A stretch of DNA of 64,000 bases from Solobacterium sp. (GTDB taxonomy: Bacteria; Bacillota_I; Bacilli_A; Erysipelotrichales; Erysipelotrichaceae): contig JAKVKC010000003.1 in assembly GCA_022486705.1 (NCBI GenBank), positions 1 through 64,000 of the forward strand. Reading direction: 5' to 3'. The notes below the pieces were generated by a model. That model made no database searches, was not told the DNA's origin, and saw only the letters and a list, made by a program, of their open reading frames with translations. Shown here in pieces: positions 35,045 to 44,030 of this stretch. Position 1 is the stretch's first letter. Each line of letters opens with the position of its first letter. The translations under genes and the position numbers were made by a program.

Positions 35045-36910
35045 CTATTTGATCTCTTTTTGAACTTCTTCCATAAGAGTATTTAAGTCAATGGACAGAT
35101 TTTTACGCAGCAGTCTTTCAGATCCCTGCTGGACATATTCATCAGGAATGCCGAATACTTTCAGCTGCAGAGGCAGTGAGAGATCATTCATAAAACCTAG
35201 AATATGTTCTCCCAGACCGCCGATCTTCATATCGACTTCATAAACAATGCATTTCATCTTTCGCTGACTTAATTCTATCAGCATTTTTTCATCAAATGGC
35301 TTCAGGAAGCGGCAGTTGATCACCGTCACCGGAAGTTCATTGGCCGTAACTTTCTCCAGGACTTTTGATACATCCTCACCATATGTCAGCACCGCTGCTT
35401 TATTATCCGGCGCATCATTGTATTTGACCCATGTTCCAATCGGGATCTCTTTGCCAATATAAGATGGATCGGAGATCTTTGTACAGCCCTTTGGAAAACG
35501 GATAGCGAAAGGATGCTTCTGATGAAAAGCTGTCGTGATCAAATCCTGCATTTCGTCAGCATCGCATGCCTGCGACAGGATCATATTCGGCAGCGGGGAG
35601 AGAAGGCCGATATCATAAATGCCATGATGTGTTTCTCCGTCCGGGCCAACAAGACCGGCATGGTCAATCCCAATGACTACGGGAAGATCCATGCGGCAGA
35701 TATCATGATTGATCTGATCATAGCATCTCTGCAGGAAGGAAGAATACACTACAAAATATGGATGCAGTCCGGAAATTGCCATGCCGGCAGCGAAAGTCGC
35801 CGCATGTTCTTCGGCAATGCCGGTATCAAAAGAACGATCCGGAAATTCCGCAAAGAATTTCTGCATATAAGAGCCCGTGATCATGGCTGGTGTAATGGCT
35901 GTGATCGTATCATCTTTTTCGGCCAGAACGCGTACTGTTTCGCATGCCAGCTGCGACCAAGGCATATAGCCATCCGGAATCTCATGGAGCGCTTTGCCAG
36001 TCAGTACATTGAAAGGACCAACCCCATGCCATTTTCCGTCTTTATCATTCTCGCATGGTACATATCCTTTGCCTTTTTTGGTAATGACATGAACCACGAT
36101 CGGTCCTTCATGATCCTTGACGGCTTCAAATACCTGGATCAGATCATGCAGGTTGTGTCCGTCGATAGGACCGATATAATCAAGATTGAATTCCTGGAAG
36201 ATCCCCTTATCTAGAACACTGTCTTTGATCGCATCTTTGATCGATTTCAAACCTGAATAAACAGCTTCGCCGAAGTTGCTCGTCCGCAGATTCTTTTTCA
36301 TCGATGCTTTCAGCTTTGTATATCCGCTGGAAGAACGAAGCCGTGAGAATTCGGAAGTCAGTGCACCCACGTTTTTAGAGATCGACATATTATTATCATT
36401 AAAAACAATGATCATATTTCTCTTTTCAGAACCAATCTCATTTAAAGCTTCCAAGGCCATACCGCTGGAAAGCGCACCATCGCCGATGACCGGGATGACA
36501 TGATACTCCTGATGGCTCATATCTCTGGCCACAGCCATGCCTAAAGCCGCGCTTAAAGAAGTGGAGCTATGTCCTGCTTCCCAAACATCATGTACACTTT
36601 CTTTTCTCTTTTCAAAACCGCTCAGGCCTTCATACTGCCGCAGATGTTCAAATTCAGCAGCTCTGCCTGTCAGGATCTTATGCGTGTAGCTCTGATGTCC
36701 AACATCAAAGAAGATCTTATCGGTTGGTGAATTGAATACATAATGCAAAGCGACCGTCAGCTCTACAACACCAAGATTGCTGGCCAGATGGCCGCCTGTC
36801 TTAGAAATAGATTGAATTAAAAATGTACGGATCTCCGCTGAGAGGTCTTCCATTTCTTTTACACTGAGCGATTTTAGGAACTTCGGATCCTGAATATCAG
36901 TAAGTTTCAT
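35045..36910 (-). CDS. dxs: 1-deoxy-D-xylulose-5-phosphate synthase
   Basis: This 621-residue thiamine-diphosphate enzyme performs the first step of the non-mevalonate isoprenoid pathway, joining pyruvate and glyceraldehyde 3-phosphate. The motifs FDVGHQSYTHKILTGR, GDGALSSGMALEALN (ThDP-Mg site), IDGHN, and C-terminal TGIAEEHAATFAAGMA and DHAGLVGPDGETHHG are present. Start at 36910 after GAAAGG; a GTG at 36922 in frame is less likely. Adjacent to ispA, so isoprenoid chain synthesis is co-regulated. Confidence 0.96.
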   Translation of the reverse strand: MKLTDIQDPKFLKSLSVKEMEDLSAEIRTFLIQSISKTGGHLASNLGVVELTVALHYVFNSPTDKIFFDVGHQSYTHKILTGRAAEFEHLRQYEGLSGFEKRKESVHDVWEAGHSSTSLSAALGMAVARDMSHQEYHVIPVIGDGALSSGMALEALNEIGSEKRNMIIVFNDNNMSISKNVGALTSEFSRLRSSSGYTKLKASMKKNLRTSNFGEAVYSGLKSIKDAIKDSVLDKGIFQEFNLDYIGPIDGHNLHDLIQVFEAVKDHEGPIVVHVITKKGKGYVPCENDKDGKWHGVGPFNVLTGKALHEIPDGYMPWSQLACETVRVLAEKDDTITAITPAMITGSYMQKFFAEFPDRSFDTGIAEEHAATFAAGMAISGLHPYFVVYSSFLQRCYDQINHDICRMDLPVVIGIDHAGLVGPDGETHHGIYDIGLLSPLPNMILSQACDADEMQDLITTAFHQKHPFAIRFPKGCTKISDPSYIGKEIPIGTWVKYNDAPDNKAAVLTYGEDVSKVLEKVTANELPVTVINCRFLKPFDEKMLIELSQRKMKCIVYEVDMKIGGLGEHILGFMNDLSLPLQLKVFGIPDEYVQQGSERLLRKNLSIDLNTLMEEVQKEIK

Positions 36911-36918
36911 AAAACCTT

Positions 36919-37758
36919 TCACTTTCTACGATCCTGAATCATCTGTATCATAACAATCAGGCTTTCAGATTGGAAATCATCAAATGAAGCAATCCTGTCT
37001 TTCGCATTCTGATACAGATCATTCATTGTCTTCACAGCCTGATCCATTCCCAGCAGCGATACACAGGTAGCCTTATGATTCCGCGTGTCGCTGTTTGATT
37101 TGCCGAATTCTTCACTGGTCAGTTCTACATCAAGGATATCATCCTGGACCTGAAAAGCCAGTCCGATCTGATCGCCGATCTCATGCCACTGATCGACCAG
37201 AGCATCGCTCTTCCCTGCCAATACAGCACCGATCATCAATGGTGCACTGAGCAGACATCCTGTCTTATACTTTTCGATCTTCTGGATCTGGGGAAAGCCA
37301 GTGATCCCCTGCTCTCCTTCCATATCATAATTCTGGCCCAATACCATTCCTTTAGGACCAGCCATTTCTGCTAAGATGCATACTGCTCTCTTTGTCAGCG
37401 CAGCATCTGCTGTACAGCCGCAGGCAGTCTCAAAGGCATATGTCAGCAATCCATCTCCCGCCAGAATAGCAGTTGCTTCATCGAACTGCTTATGGCAGGT
37501 CGGTTTCCCGCGGCGAAGATCATCGTTGTCCATTGCCGGAAGATCATCGTGGATCAAGGAGTATGTCTGGATCATTTCAATGGCAGCCGCAAAATCATCT
37601 CCCAAAGATTCTTCGCATCCATATCCCTTTAATACTTCATACAGAAGATTCGGACGGATTCTCTTCCCGCCGGCCGTAACTGAATAGATCATTGCATCTT
37701 TTACACGAGAAGCCGGCAGGCAGCTGAGCTTTTTCTCTAAAACATCATCAATTCTCAT
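36919..37758 (-). CDS. ispA: Polyprenyl (farnesyl/geranylgeranyl) diphosphate synthase
   Basis: This 279-residue short-chain prenyltransferase has both aspartate-rich motifs: DDLPAMDNDDLRRGKPT (about residue 80) and DDILD (about 215), plus GGKRIRP near the N-terminus. In this operon position the product is normally farnesyl diphosphate. Start at 37758; a GTG 9 bases upstream is in frame. It overlaps xseB by 11 bases. Confidence 0.94.
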   Translation of the reverse strand: MRIDDVLEKKLSCLPASRVKDAMIYSVTAGGKRIRPNLLYEVLKGYGCEESLGDDFAAAIEMIQTYSLIHDDLPAMDNDDLRRGKPTCHKQFDEATAILAGDGLLTYAFETACGCTADAALTKRAVCILAEMAGPKGMVLGQNYDMEGEQGITGFPQIQKIEKYKTGCLLSAPLMIGAVLAGKSDALVDQWHEIGDQIGLAFQVQDDILDVELTSEEFGKSNSDTRNHKATCVSLLGMDQAVKTMNDLYQNAKDRIASFDDFQSESLIVMIQMIQDRRK

Positions 37759-37963
37759 CGCTGTCACTTCCGTTTTTTCTGACTAATGTGTTGATCTCAT
37801 CTTCATATCCCTTCAGCTTCTCATCGCATGATTTCACAAGATGAAGTCCTTCTTCAAATAATGTGATCGTCTCATCCAAAGGCTTTTCATTTTTTTCCAA
37901 TGCCGCCACGATTTCTTCCAGACGGGCCATAGATTCTTCAAAGGTCGGTTTTGCTTTCGCCAT
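37748..37963 (-). CDS. xseB: Exodeoxyribonuclease VII small subunit
   Basis: This 71-residue helical subunit carries the family signature FEESMARLEEIVAALEKNEKPLDE followed by FEEGLHLVKSC. It joins XseA to degrade single-stranded DNA. Ribosome site AAGGAG; overlaps xseA by 26 bases. Confidence 0.95.
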   Translation of the reverse strand: MAKAKPTFEESMARLEEIVAALEKNEKPLDETITLFEEGLHLVKSCDEKLKGYEDEINTLVRKNGSDSDEN

Positions 37964-39356
37964 GATTTTTCTCCTTGGAGATCACTGCTGCATGCAATGA
38001 TCCATCTTTCATTTGAATTTGAATGGTATCCTGTTCCTGAACATCCTGGATACTGGACACAGTCCTGTTATTATCAGAAACGATACTGTATCCTCGATCC
38101 ATTGCTTTCAAAGGACTGTAGGCATCCAATAGTTTCATGTGCATTTCCAAACGGAAGCGTCTGGCTTCCGTGTCCTGTTTGACACTCTGATCCAATGCAT
38201 GCCTCTGCAGTTTCAGCTGTTCATGATCTGCTGCAAGTTTCTGTTTCACTGCCAGGATCATTTCTGTCTGCACCTGATCAAGCTGTATTTTCAGTCCCTG
38301 TTTTTTGTTTTCTAAAGCGGCATAGAAAGAATGGATCAGTTCATTCAGTTCATGACGTTCATTTTTAGGGACATCCGTAAATCGCATCAGACGTTCTTCC
38401 AAATAATTCAATGTATTTGACTGCTCACTGTAGATCCTTTCCGGGCGAGCAAAGACTGCATTTTCTTTCAGGTGCATGATCCTGCTGTGTTCCTGATCTA
38501 TACGATTCTGAGCAGCCTTGCACATCCGTATTTGATACTGCTGCAATTGTGCTTTCACTTCATTCTGATCCGGTACGGCAGTCTCGGCAGCACCAGTCGG
38601 TGTATTTGCACGGACATCTGCCGCATAGTCAGCAATCGTAAAATCAGTTTCATGGCCAATGCCGGTGATCAGCGGTGTCTCTGCATTATAGATCACATGC
38701 GCCAACTGTTCATCATTGAAGCACCAAAGATCTTCCAAGGATCCGCCGCCGCGGACCAAGAGGATCACATCATAATTTCCCCTATCTGCATTCATCAGAG
38801 CCTTGCAGATCTCTGCAGCTGCTCCTTTGCCCTGAACGGGGCAGGGAAATTCTGCGATTTCTGCTATCGGCCAGCGTTTTTTCAAAGTAATTAGGACATC
38901 TTCTCTGCCCGCAGTCTGATTCCCTGTGATCAAAGCAATATGCATGGGATAGGATGGCAGTGTTTTTTTATGTTCCTCTTTAAAAAGTCCCTCTTCGGAC
39001 AGTTTCTTTTTCAGTGCTTCCAACTGCAGATACAGTTCGCCGATACCGCTTGGCTGCATGCTTTGCGCAATGATCTGCATGGTACCGCCTGCTTCATAAA
39101 CACTGACATCGCCGCTGATGATGACTTTGTCACCATTCTTCGGAACAAATCCAACACGGCGATTGCTGGAAGCGAACATGACACAGCTGATGCCTGCTCT
39201 TTCATCTTTTAAAGAGAAGTACCAATGACCGCTGTAAGGAATGCGCAGATTTGAGATCTCCCCCTCAACCAAAATACCATGGAGTATAGGATTTCCTTCC
39301 ATGGTTTCTTTCAGATAATGGACTAAAGCACTGACCCCAATTGCACGTCTGCTCAT
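37938..39356 (-). CDS. xseA: Exodeoxyribonuclease VII large subunit
   Basis: This 472-residue catalytic subunit has an N-terminal OB fold (LVEGEISNLRIPYSGHWYFSLKD), followed by the nuclease core with the GGGSLEDLWCFNDE motif and GIGHETDFTIADYAADVRANTPTGAAE, and a long coiled-coil arm and C-terminal KAMDRGYSIV. Overlaps nusB by 4 bases. Confidence 0.96.
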   Translation of the reverse strand: MSRRAIGVSALVHYLKETMEGNPILHGILVEGEISNLRIPYSGHWYFSLKDERAGISCVMFASSNRRVGFVPKNGDKVIISGDVSVYEAGGTMQIIAQSMQPSGIGELYLQLEALKKKLSEEGLFKEEHKKTLPSYPMHIALITGNQTAGREDVLITLKKRWPIAEIAEFPCPVQGKGAAAEICKALMNADRGNYDVILLVRGGGSLEDLWCFNDEQLAHVIYNAETPLITGIGHETDFTIADYAADVRANTPTGAAETAVPDQNEVKAQLQQYQIRMCKAAQNRIDQEHSRIMHLKENAVFARPERIYSEQSNTLNYLEERLMRFTDVPKNERHELNELIHSFYAALENKKQGLKIQLDQVQTEMILAVKQKLAADHEQLKLQRHALDQSVKQDTEARRFRLEMHMKLLDAYSPLKAMDRGYSIVSDNNRTVSSIQDVQEQDTIQIQMKDGSLHAAVISKEKNHGESKTDL

Positions 39357-39730
39357 ATAACATCAAGAACACTATTGATCAGCTTATACGTATCCGCGTC
39401 ACAGTATTTCTTAGCTAACTGTACAGACTCATCAATAATGACAGCTGCCTCCGTTTTCTTCAGATCAAATTCAGAACAGCCATTCAGTAAAATTGCCTGC
39501 TCGATCCTGCCTAAACGATCAAATTTCCAATCCTTCAGAACATTGTCAATGTATGCATGATAGCGATCTTCATTCTCAATAGACTGATGGATGATCTCTA
39601 TAAAGTACGGATCGATCTCATTCTTTGGCATTGCAAAAGTATCTTCAATTAGTTCATCAATATCTCTTTCTACAAGAAGATATTGATAGACAGTGATCAT
39701 AGCTTTTTCTCTCAGTTCATGTCGATTCAT
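39353..39730 (-). CDS. nusB: Transcription antitermination factor NusB
   Basis: This 125-residue all-helical factor promotes rRNA antitermination with NusE. It has the N-terminal RHELREKAMITVYQYL pattern and C-terminal AVIIDESVQLAKKYCDADTYKLINSVLD. The start at 39730 follows GGAGAAT. First gene of the eight-gene operon. Confidence 0.93.
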   Translation of the reverse strand: MNRHELREKAMITVYQYLLVERDIDELIEDTFAMPKNEIDPYFIEIIHQSIENEDRYHAYIDNVLKDWKFDRLGRIEQAILLNGCSEFDLKKTEAAVIIDESVQLAKKYCDADTYKLINSVLDVI

Positions 39731-39754
39731 TATTTCATTATTCTCCTGCTATCT

Positions 39755-39763
39755 ATTTTACCA
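39755..39763 (-). promoter_or_regulatory. Extended -10 promoter of the nusB operon
   Basis: On the minus strand TGGTAAAAT, an extended -10, lies about 25 bases before nusB. A -35 is not clear. It diverges from the promoter of the DUF5662 gene. Confidence 0.5.
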
Positions 39764-39790
39764 TGAAAACGATGTTATTTCCGGTAAATC

Positions 39791-39819
39791 TTGCATGGCT
39801 AAACGAGATGTTTTACAAT
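39791..39819 (+). promoter_or_regulatory. Promoter abutting the DUF5662 gene
   Basis: -35 TTGCAT (39791-39796), 17-base spacer, -10 TACAAT (39814-39819), then 7 bases to the ATG at 39827. The predicted RNA start is within a base or two of the start codon, and there is no ribosome site. Confidence 0.6.
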
Positions 39820-39826
39820 ACATCCG

Positions 39827-40384
39827 ATGAATGAAAATAAGAAAGAAATGAGCATAACAGTGAAGTTTTTCAAGCATCTGCGCACCGTAGATGCACATCG
39901 GTTTGCGGTAATGAAGAACTGTTTTAAATGCGGTCTCTACTATCAGGGGCTGACCCATGATCTTTCCAAGTACTCGCCGCAGGAGTTTTGGGAAAGCGTA
40001 AAATACTTTCAGGGAGACTGTTCTCCCTACCGCTATGAACGTGCGCATTTCGGCTATGCGGCTGGCTGGCTGCATCATAAGGGCCGCAATAAGCATCATT
40101 GGGAATATTGGTATGATGACAAACCTTTGGAAATGCCGTTCAATTACTTTGTCGAAATGATATGCGATCGTATCGGTGCCTGTCGGATCTATGAAAAAGA
40201 GAACTATACAAAAGAAAGTGCCCTGAACTATTATCTGGCAAGTATTGACAGACAGTTCCTGCATCCAGCGACCGCAAAAATGCTGGAAGATGTCTTAAGA
40301 GATATTTCTGTCCGCGGTGAAGATGCGGTATTTTCTGATCTGAAGATTCAAATAAAAGAATGGCGAAGAAAAAAAACGGTTTAA
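39827..40384 (+). CDS. DUF5662 family protein
   Basis: This 185-residue cytoplasmic protein of unknown function is rich in His and aromatic residues. The blocks HRFAVMKNCFKCGLYYQGLTHDLSKYSP (residues 25-52), AAGWLHHKGRNKHHWEYW and MICDRIGACRIYEK define DUF5662; the HD and HHKGRNKHH pattern suggests an HD-like metal site, but no activity is known to me. An ATG at 39848 is an alternative start. It is a single-gene transcript ending at the hairpin at 40418. Confidence 0.82.
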   Translation: MNENKKEMSITVKFFKHLRTVDAHRFAVMKNCFKCGLYYQGLTHDLSKYSPQEFWESVKYFQGDCSPYRYERAHFGYAAGWLHHKGRNKHHWEYWYDDKPLEMPFNYFVEMICDRIGACRIYEKENYTKESALNYYLASIDRQFLHPATAKMLEDVLRDISVRGEDAVFSDLKIQIKEWRRKKTV

Positions 40385-40417
40385 GTAAAATATTCTAAGC
40401 ATTCAAAAGAGCGAAAC

Positions 40418-40461
40418 AGTGTATATCAGGTAACGGTCTTACCGGAAAATACACTATTTTT
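40418..40461 (+). terminator. Terminator after the DUF5662 gene
   Basis: Outer stem AGTGTAT (40418-40424) with ATACACT (40449-40455) and an inner GGTAA/TTACC stem, followed by ATTTTTG. Confidence 0.7.
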
Positions 40462-40569
40462 GTCATTAGAAATCCATTTCAATTTTTTTCTGCTCCTTAA
40501 AACGTAATGTGAAATATTTTTTGACTTTTATCAATCCCGGAAATTTTAAAGCGCTGACCCCGGAAACTG

Positions 40570-40593
40570 AAAAGAGGTCAATAAGTGACCTCT
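40570..40593 (-). terminator. Terminator of guaB
   Basis: AGAGGTCA (40573-40580) pairs with TGACCTCT (40586-40593); the minus-strand copy runs into CTTTTC. It lies 57 bases beyond the guaB stop. Between it and the other terminator (40462-40569) I see nothing. Confidence 0.7.
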
Positions 40594-40649
40594 AGATATT
40601 TTGCTGCATGGGAACCAGCTCGGCTAATTTATGGCACCAAGCTTCCTTT

Positions 40650-42158
40650 TTACTTGTTGTAGCTGTTGTCATTATTTTTGACGATAACATCATGCGCACC
40701 GCCTTCAACGATAGATGTTGAAGATACAAGTGTCAGTTTTGCCTTTTCCTGCAGTTCTGGAATATTGAAAGCACCGCAGTTGCACATCGTAGCTTTGACT
40801 TTCAGTGTTGTCATAGCAACGTTGTCTTTCAGCAGGCCTGCATATGGGACATAGGAGTCAACGCCTTCTTCAAAGGAAAGCTTCTTGCCCTGGCCCAGAT
40901 CGTATCTGCCCCAGTTGCGGGCTCTGGCAGAACCTTCGCCCCAGTATTCCTTGACCGTATTGCCATTGATGACCAGTTTCTGTCCTGGTGCCTCTTCAAA
41001 GCGGGAGAAATATCTGCCCAGCATGACAAAGTCTGCACCCATGGCCAAAGCCAATGTAATGTGATAATCATAGACAATGCCGCCATCTGAACAGATTGGA
41101 ACGTAGATGCCCGTCTCTTCAAAGTACTTATCTCTTTCTTTGGCAACATCGATCACTGCCGTTGCCTGGCCTCTGCCGATGCCTTTTGTCTCACGTGTAA
41201 TGCAGATGGAACCGCCGCCGATACCGATCTTTACAAAATCCGCACCTGCTTCAGCAAGATAGCGGAATCCTTCACCATCAACGATGTTTCCTGCTCCGAT
41301 CTTTACTGTATCGCCATATTTTTCACGGACCCACTGGATCGTTTCTGCCTGCCAGACAGAATAGCCTTCAGAAGAATCAATGACCAAGCAGTCAACGCCT
41401 GCATTGACCAGAGCTGGGATCCGTTCTTTATAATCACGTGAATTGATGCCTGCTCCGACCATCAGTCTCTTTTCTTCATCCTGAAGTTCATTTGGATTCT
41501 GCTTATGAGAATCATAATCCTTGCGGAAGACCAGATACATCAAATGATTCTGATCATCAACGACCGGCAGCTGATTCAGTTTATTGTCCCAGATAATATC
41601 ATTGGCAGAAGAAAGCGTTGTATTCCTATCACCTACGATCAGTTTCTCCCGCGGGGTCATGAAATCTCTGACGAGTTCTGTTCCCTTCATACGAGACACA
41701 CGATAGTCGCGGCTGGTAATGATGCCAAGCAATTCACCCGAAGATGTACCGTCACTGGTGACGGCAACAGTGCTGTGCCCAGTCTCATGGATCAGTGCCA
41801 ATACATCATTTAAAGAAGCATCTGGTTTGATATTGCTGTCAGAGATGACAAACCCTGCTTTATAATTCTTGACCTTGGCAACCATTGCTGCTTCTTCAGC
41901 AATCGTCTGATTGCCGTAAATAAACGAAATGCCGCCTTCTTTTGCTAAAGCAATGCCTAAACGGTCTCCGGATACTGACTGCATGACTGCACTGACCATC
42001 GGCACATTCAATGTGATGGCAGGCTTCTCCCCTTTCTTATACTTAACAAGAGGTGTTTTCAATGATACGTTTTCAGGAATATTGTCAGGACCAGTGTAGC
42101 CAGGGATCAGAAGATATTCACTGAAAGTGTGAGACGGTTCATTGTAATACTTTGCCAT
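40650..42158 (-). CDS. guaB: IMP dehydrogenase
   Basis: This 502-residue enzyme oxidises IMP to XMP, the committed step of GMP synthesis. The TIM barrel begins with TPLVKYKKG and [26 protein letters not shown]; two CBS domains are inserted at about residues 95-220. The catalytic loop is [19 protein letters not shown] (Cys about residue 320). A C-terminal flap with [12 protein letters not shown] is present. AAGGAGG ribosome site and its own promoter at 42189-42217. Confidence 0.94.
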   Translation of the reverse strand: MAKYYNEPSHTFSEYLLIPGYTGPDNIPENVSLKTPLVKYKKGEKPAITLNVPMVSAVMQSVSGDRLGIALAKEGGISFIYGNQTIAEEAAMVAKVKNYKAGFVISDSNIKPDASLNDVLALIHETGHSTVAVTSDGTSSGELLGIITSRDYRVSRMKGTELVRDFMTPREKLIVGDRNTTLSSANDIIWDNKLNQLPVVDDQNHLMYLVFRKDYDSHKQNPNELQDEEKRLMVGAGINSRDYKERIPALVNAGVDCLVIDSSEGYSVWQAETIQWVREKYGDTVKIGAGNIVDGEGFRYLAEAGADFVKIGIGGGSICITRETKGIGRGQATAVIDVAKERDKYFEETGIYVPICSDGGIVYDYHITLALAMGADFVMLGRYFSRFEEAPGQKLVINGNTVKEYWGEGSARARNWGRYDLGQGKKLSFEEGVDSYVPYAGLLKDNVAMTTLKVKATMCNCGAFNIPELQEKAKLTLVSSTSIVEGGAHDVIVKNNDNSYNK

Positions 42159-42188
42159 GCAGTATAAATCCTCCTTATTTTATCAAGC

Positions 42189-42217
42189 ATTATATGTTAG
42201 AAATGCTTTTTCGTAAA
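42189..42217 (-). promoter_or_regulatory. Promoter of guaB
   Basis: On the minus strand: -35 TTTACG (42212-42217), 17-base spacer, -10 TATAAT (42189-42194). No guanine aptamer or other leader structure is visible in the short leader. Confidence 0.6.
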
Positions 42218-42227
42218 GAAGAATTGA

Positions 42228-42236
42228 TGATATAAT
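42228..42236 (+). promoter_or_regulatory. Extended -10 promoter of proS
   Basis: TGATATAAT with no clear -35, followed by a leader of about 20 nt with AAAGGAG. Identical in form to those before greA and smc. No T-box is present. Confidence 0.6.
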
Positions 42237-42262
42237 CATACCGATAAATAAAGGAGTTTACG

Positions 42263-43954
42263 ATGAAGATCAATAACAGTTTCTTTTATACCCTGCGGGA
42301 AGATGTGAAGGATGAAGATTCCATCAGTTCCAACCTTCTGGTCAGAGCTGGTTTTATTAAGAAGAACTCATCCGGTGTCTATATGATGCTGCCTATGGGC
42401 TGGCGTGTCATGCGTAAAATAGAAAATATCATCCGAGAAGAGATGGATGCGACGGGATGTCAGGAATTGCTGATGCCTGCCTTGATCCCTGAGGATGTTT
42501 ATGTTGCTTCCGGAAGAAGAGCTGGCTTTGGCAAAGATATGTTCTCTTTGAAAGATCGCAAGGGACAGCCGTATGTCTTAGGACCGACGCATGAAGAACT
42601 GTTTGCCATCGCTGCCAAGCAGCAGATCCGTTCTTATAAAAATATGCCATTCTCCCTGTACCAGTTTGAGACAAAATTCAGAGATGAACCTAGACCAAGA
42701 TATGGTCTGATCCGCGTCAGAGAATTTATCATGAAAGATGCGTATACGTTTGACAAGGATGCAGCAGGTATGGATGCAGCTTATGCCAAGCAGTTCCAGG
42801 CATATAAGAACATCATGGACAGACTGCACCTGAATTATAAGATCGTCAGAGCAGACACAGGCGTCATGGGCGGCTTGCTTTCGGAAGAATTCCAGGCCGT
42901 GACACCGCTTGGCGAAGATACACTTGTCCTTTGTGAAAGCTGTGACTTTGCTTCTAACATTGAAGTTGCACCATGTGTGCCGGATAAACCGGATCATGAT
43001 GAAGCACCTCAGGAGCTGACTTTAGCAGAGACACCGAACAGCCGTACAATTGAAGAAGTTGCTGGTTTCTTCCATAAGGATGCGAAGGATTTTGTAAAAA
43101 CACTGATCTACAATATTGACGGAAATCCTGTCGCAGTAATGGTCAGAGGCGACCGTGATGTCAATGAAACAAAGCTGAGAAAATTTCTGAACGCCCAGAG
43201 CGTTGAACTGGCAGATCCGGATATGGTCGTCAATGCGACCGGTGCACAGATAGGCTTTGCCGGGCCGATCAATATCAAGTGCCCTGTTTATGCGGATGAA
43301 GAAGTCACCTTTATGCAGAACTTCATTGTCGGTGCAAATAAAACAGGCTATCACTATACCAATGTGAATAACAAGGACTTTGCAATTGCAGGACATGGCG
43401 ATCTGAGAAATATTATGGAGGGCGATATCTGTCCGAAATGCGGCGGCAGGATCCACTTCTCTCATGGCATTGAAGTCGGAAATACCTTTAAGCTCGGTAC
43501 AAAGTATTCAAAAGCAATGGATCTGAAGTACTTAGATGCGAACAATACCCTGCAGTATGTCTGGATGGGATCGTATGGTATCGGCCCAGGCCGTGCAATG
43601 GCTGCTCTGGCAGAACAGAATGCAGATTCAAATGGCATTAACTGGCCTGCTGATATCGCTCCATACCAAGTTGCCATCGTTATCATCTCGATGAAAGACG
43701 AAAAACAGGTCGAAACAGCCAATCATATCTATGATGAGCTGACTGCCAAAGGCGTTGAAGTCATACTTGATGATCGTGATGAAAGACCGGGCGTTAAATT
43801 CAAGGATATGGAACTGATCGGCATTCCTTATCGTATTACCGTAGGCAAAGGAATTGCGCAAGGCAATGTGGAATGGAAGACCAGGACATCCGATAAACAG
43901 GACATTGCCATTGATCAGGCTGTCGAGCATGTATTGTCTGTATTAAAGAAATAA
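42263..43954 (+). CDS. proS: Prolyl-tRNA synthetase, bacterial type with editing domain
   Basis: This 563-residue class II synthetase charges tRNA-Pro and edits Ala-tRNA-Pro. The N-terminal LLVRAGFIKKNSSGVYMMLP and GPTHEELF motifs, motif 2 QFETKFRDEPRPRYGLIRVREF, the insertion (editing) domain at about 225-405 and the C-terminal anticodon-binding domain (DDRDERPGVKFKDMELIGIP) are intact. Confidence 0.97.
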   Translation: MKINNSFFYTLREDVKDEDSISSNLLVRAGFIKKNSSGVYMMLPMGWRVMRKIENIIREEMDATGCQELLMPALIPEDVYVASGRRAGFGKDMFSLKDRKGQPYVLGPTHEELFAIAAKQQIRSYKNMPFSLYQFETKFRDEPRPRYGLIRVREFIMKDAYTFDKDAAGMDAAYAKQFQAYKNIMDRLHLNYKIVRADTGVMGGLLSEEFQAVTPLGEDTLVLCESCDFASNIEVAPCVPDKPDHDEAPQELTLAETPNSRTIEEVAGFFHKDAKDFVKTLIYNIDGNPVAVMVRGDRDVNETKLRKFLNAQSVELADPDMVVNATGAQIGFAGPINIKCPVYADEEVTFMQNFIVGANKTGYHYTNVNNKDFAIAGHGDLRNIMEGDICPKCGGRIHFSHGIEVGNTFKLGTKYSKAMDLKYLDANNTLQYVWMGSYGIGPGRAMAALAEQNADSNGINWPADIAPYQVAIVIISMKDEKQVETANHIYDELTAKGVEVILDDRDERPGVKFKDMELIGIPYRITVGKGIAQGNVEWKTRTSDKQDIAIDQAVEHVLSVLKK

Positions 43955-43960
43955 CAAAAC

Positions 43961-43985
43961 GAAAGACTCCTGCGGGAGCCTTTTT
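43961..43985 (+). terminator. Terminator after proS
   Basis: AAAGACTCC and GGGAGCCTTT pair with one mismatch, followed by TTTTTC. Confidence 0.7.
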
Positions 43986-43995
43986 CAATGCCTAA

Positions 43996-44025
43996 AAGAA
44001 AAGAGAGATCATTTCTGACCTCTCT
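43996..44025 (-). terminator. Terminator of the hydrogenase operon
   Basis: AGAGAG (44002-44007) pairs with CTCTCT (44020-44025); on the minus strand the stem is followed by TTTCTTTT. It lies just beyond the hydA stop. Confidence 0.7.
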
Positions 44026-44030
44026 GATGC

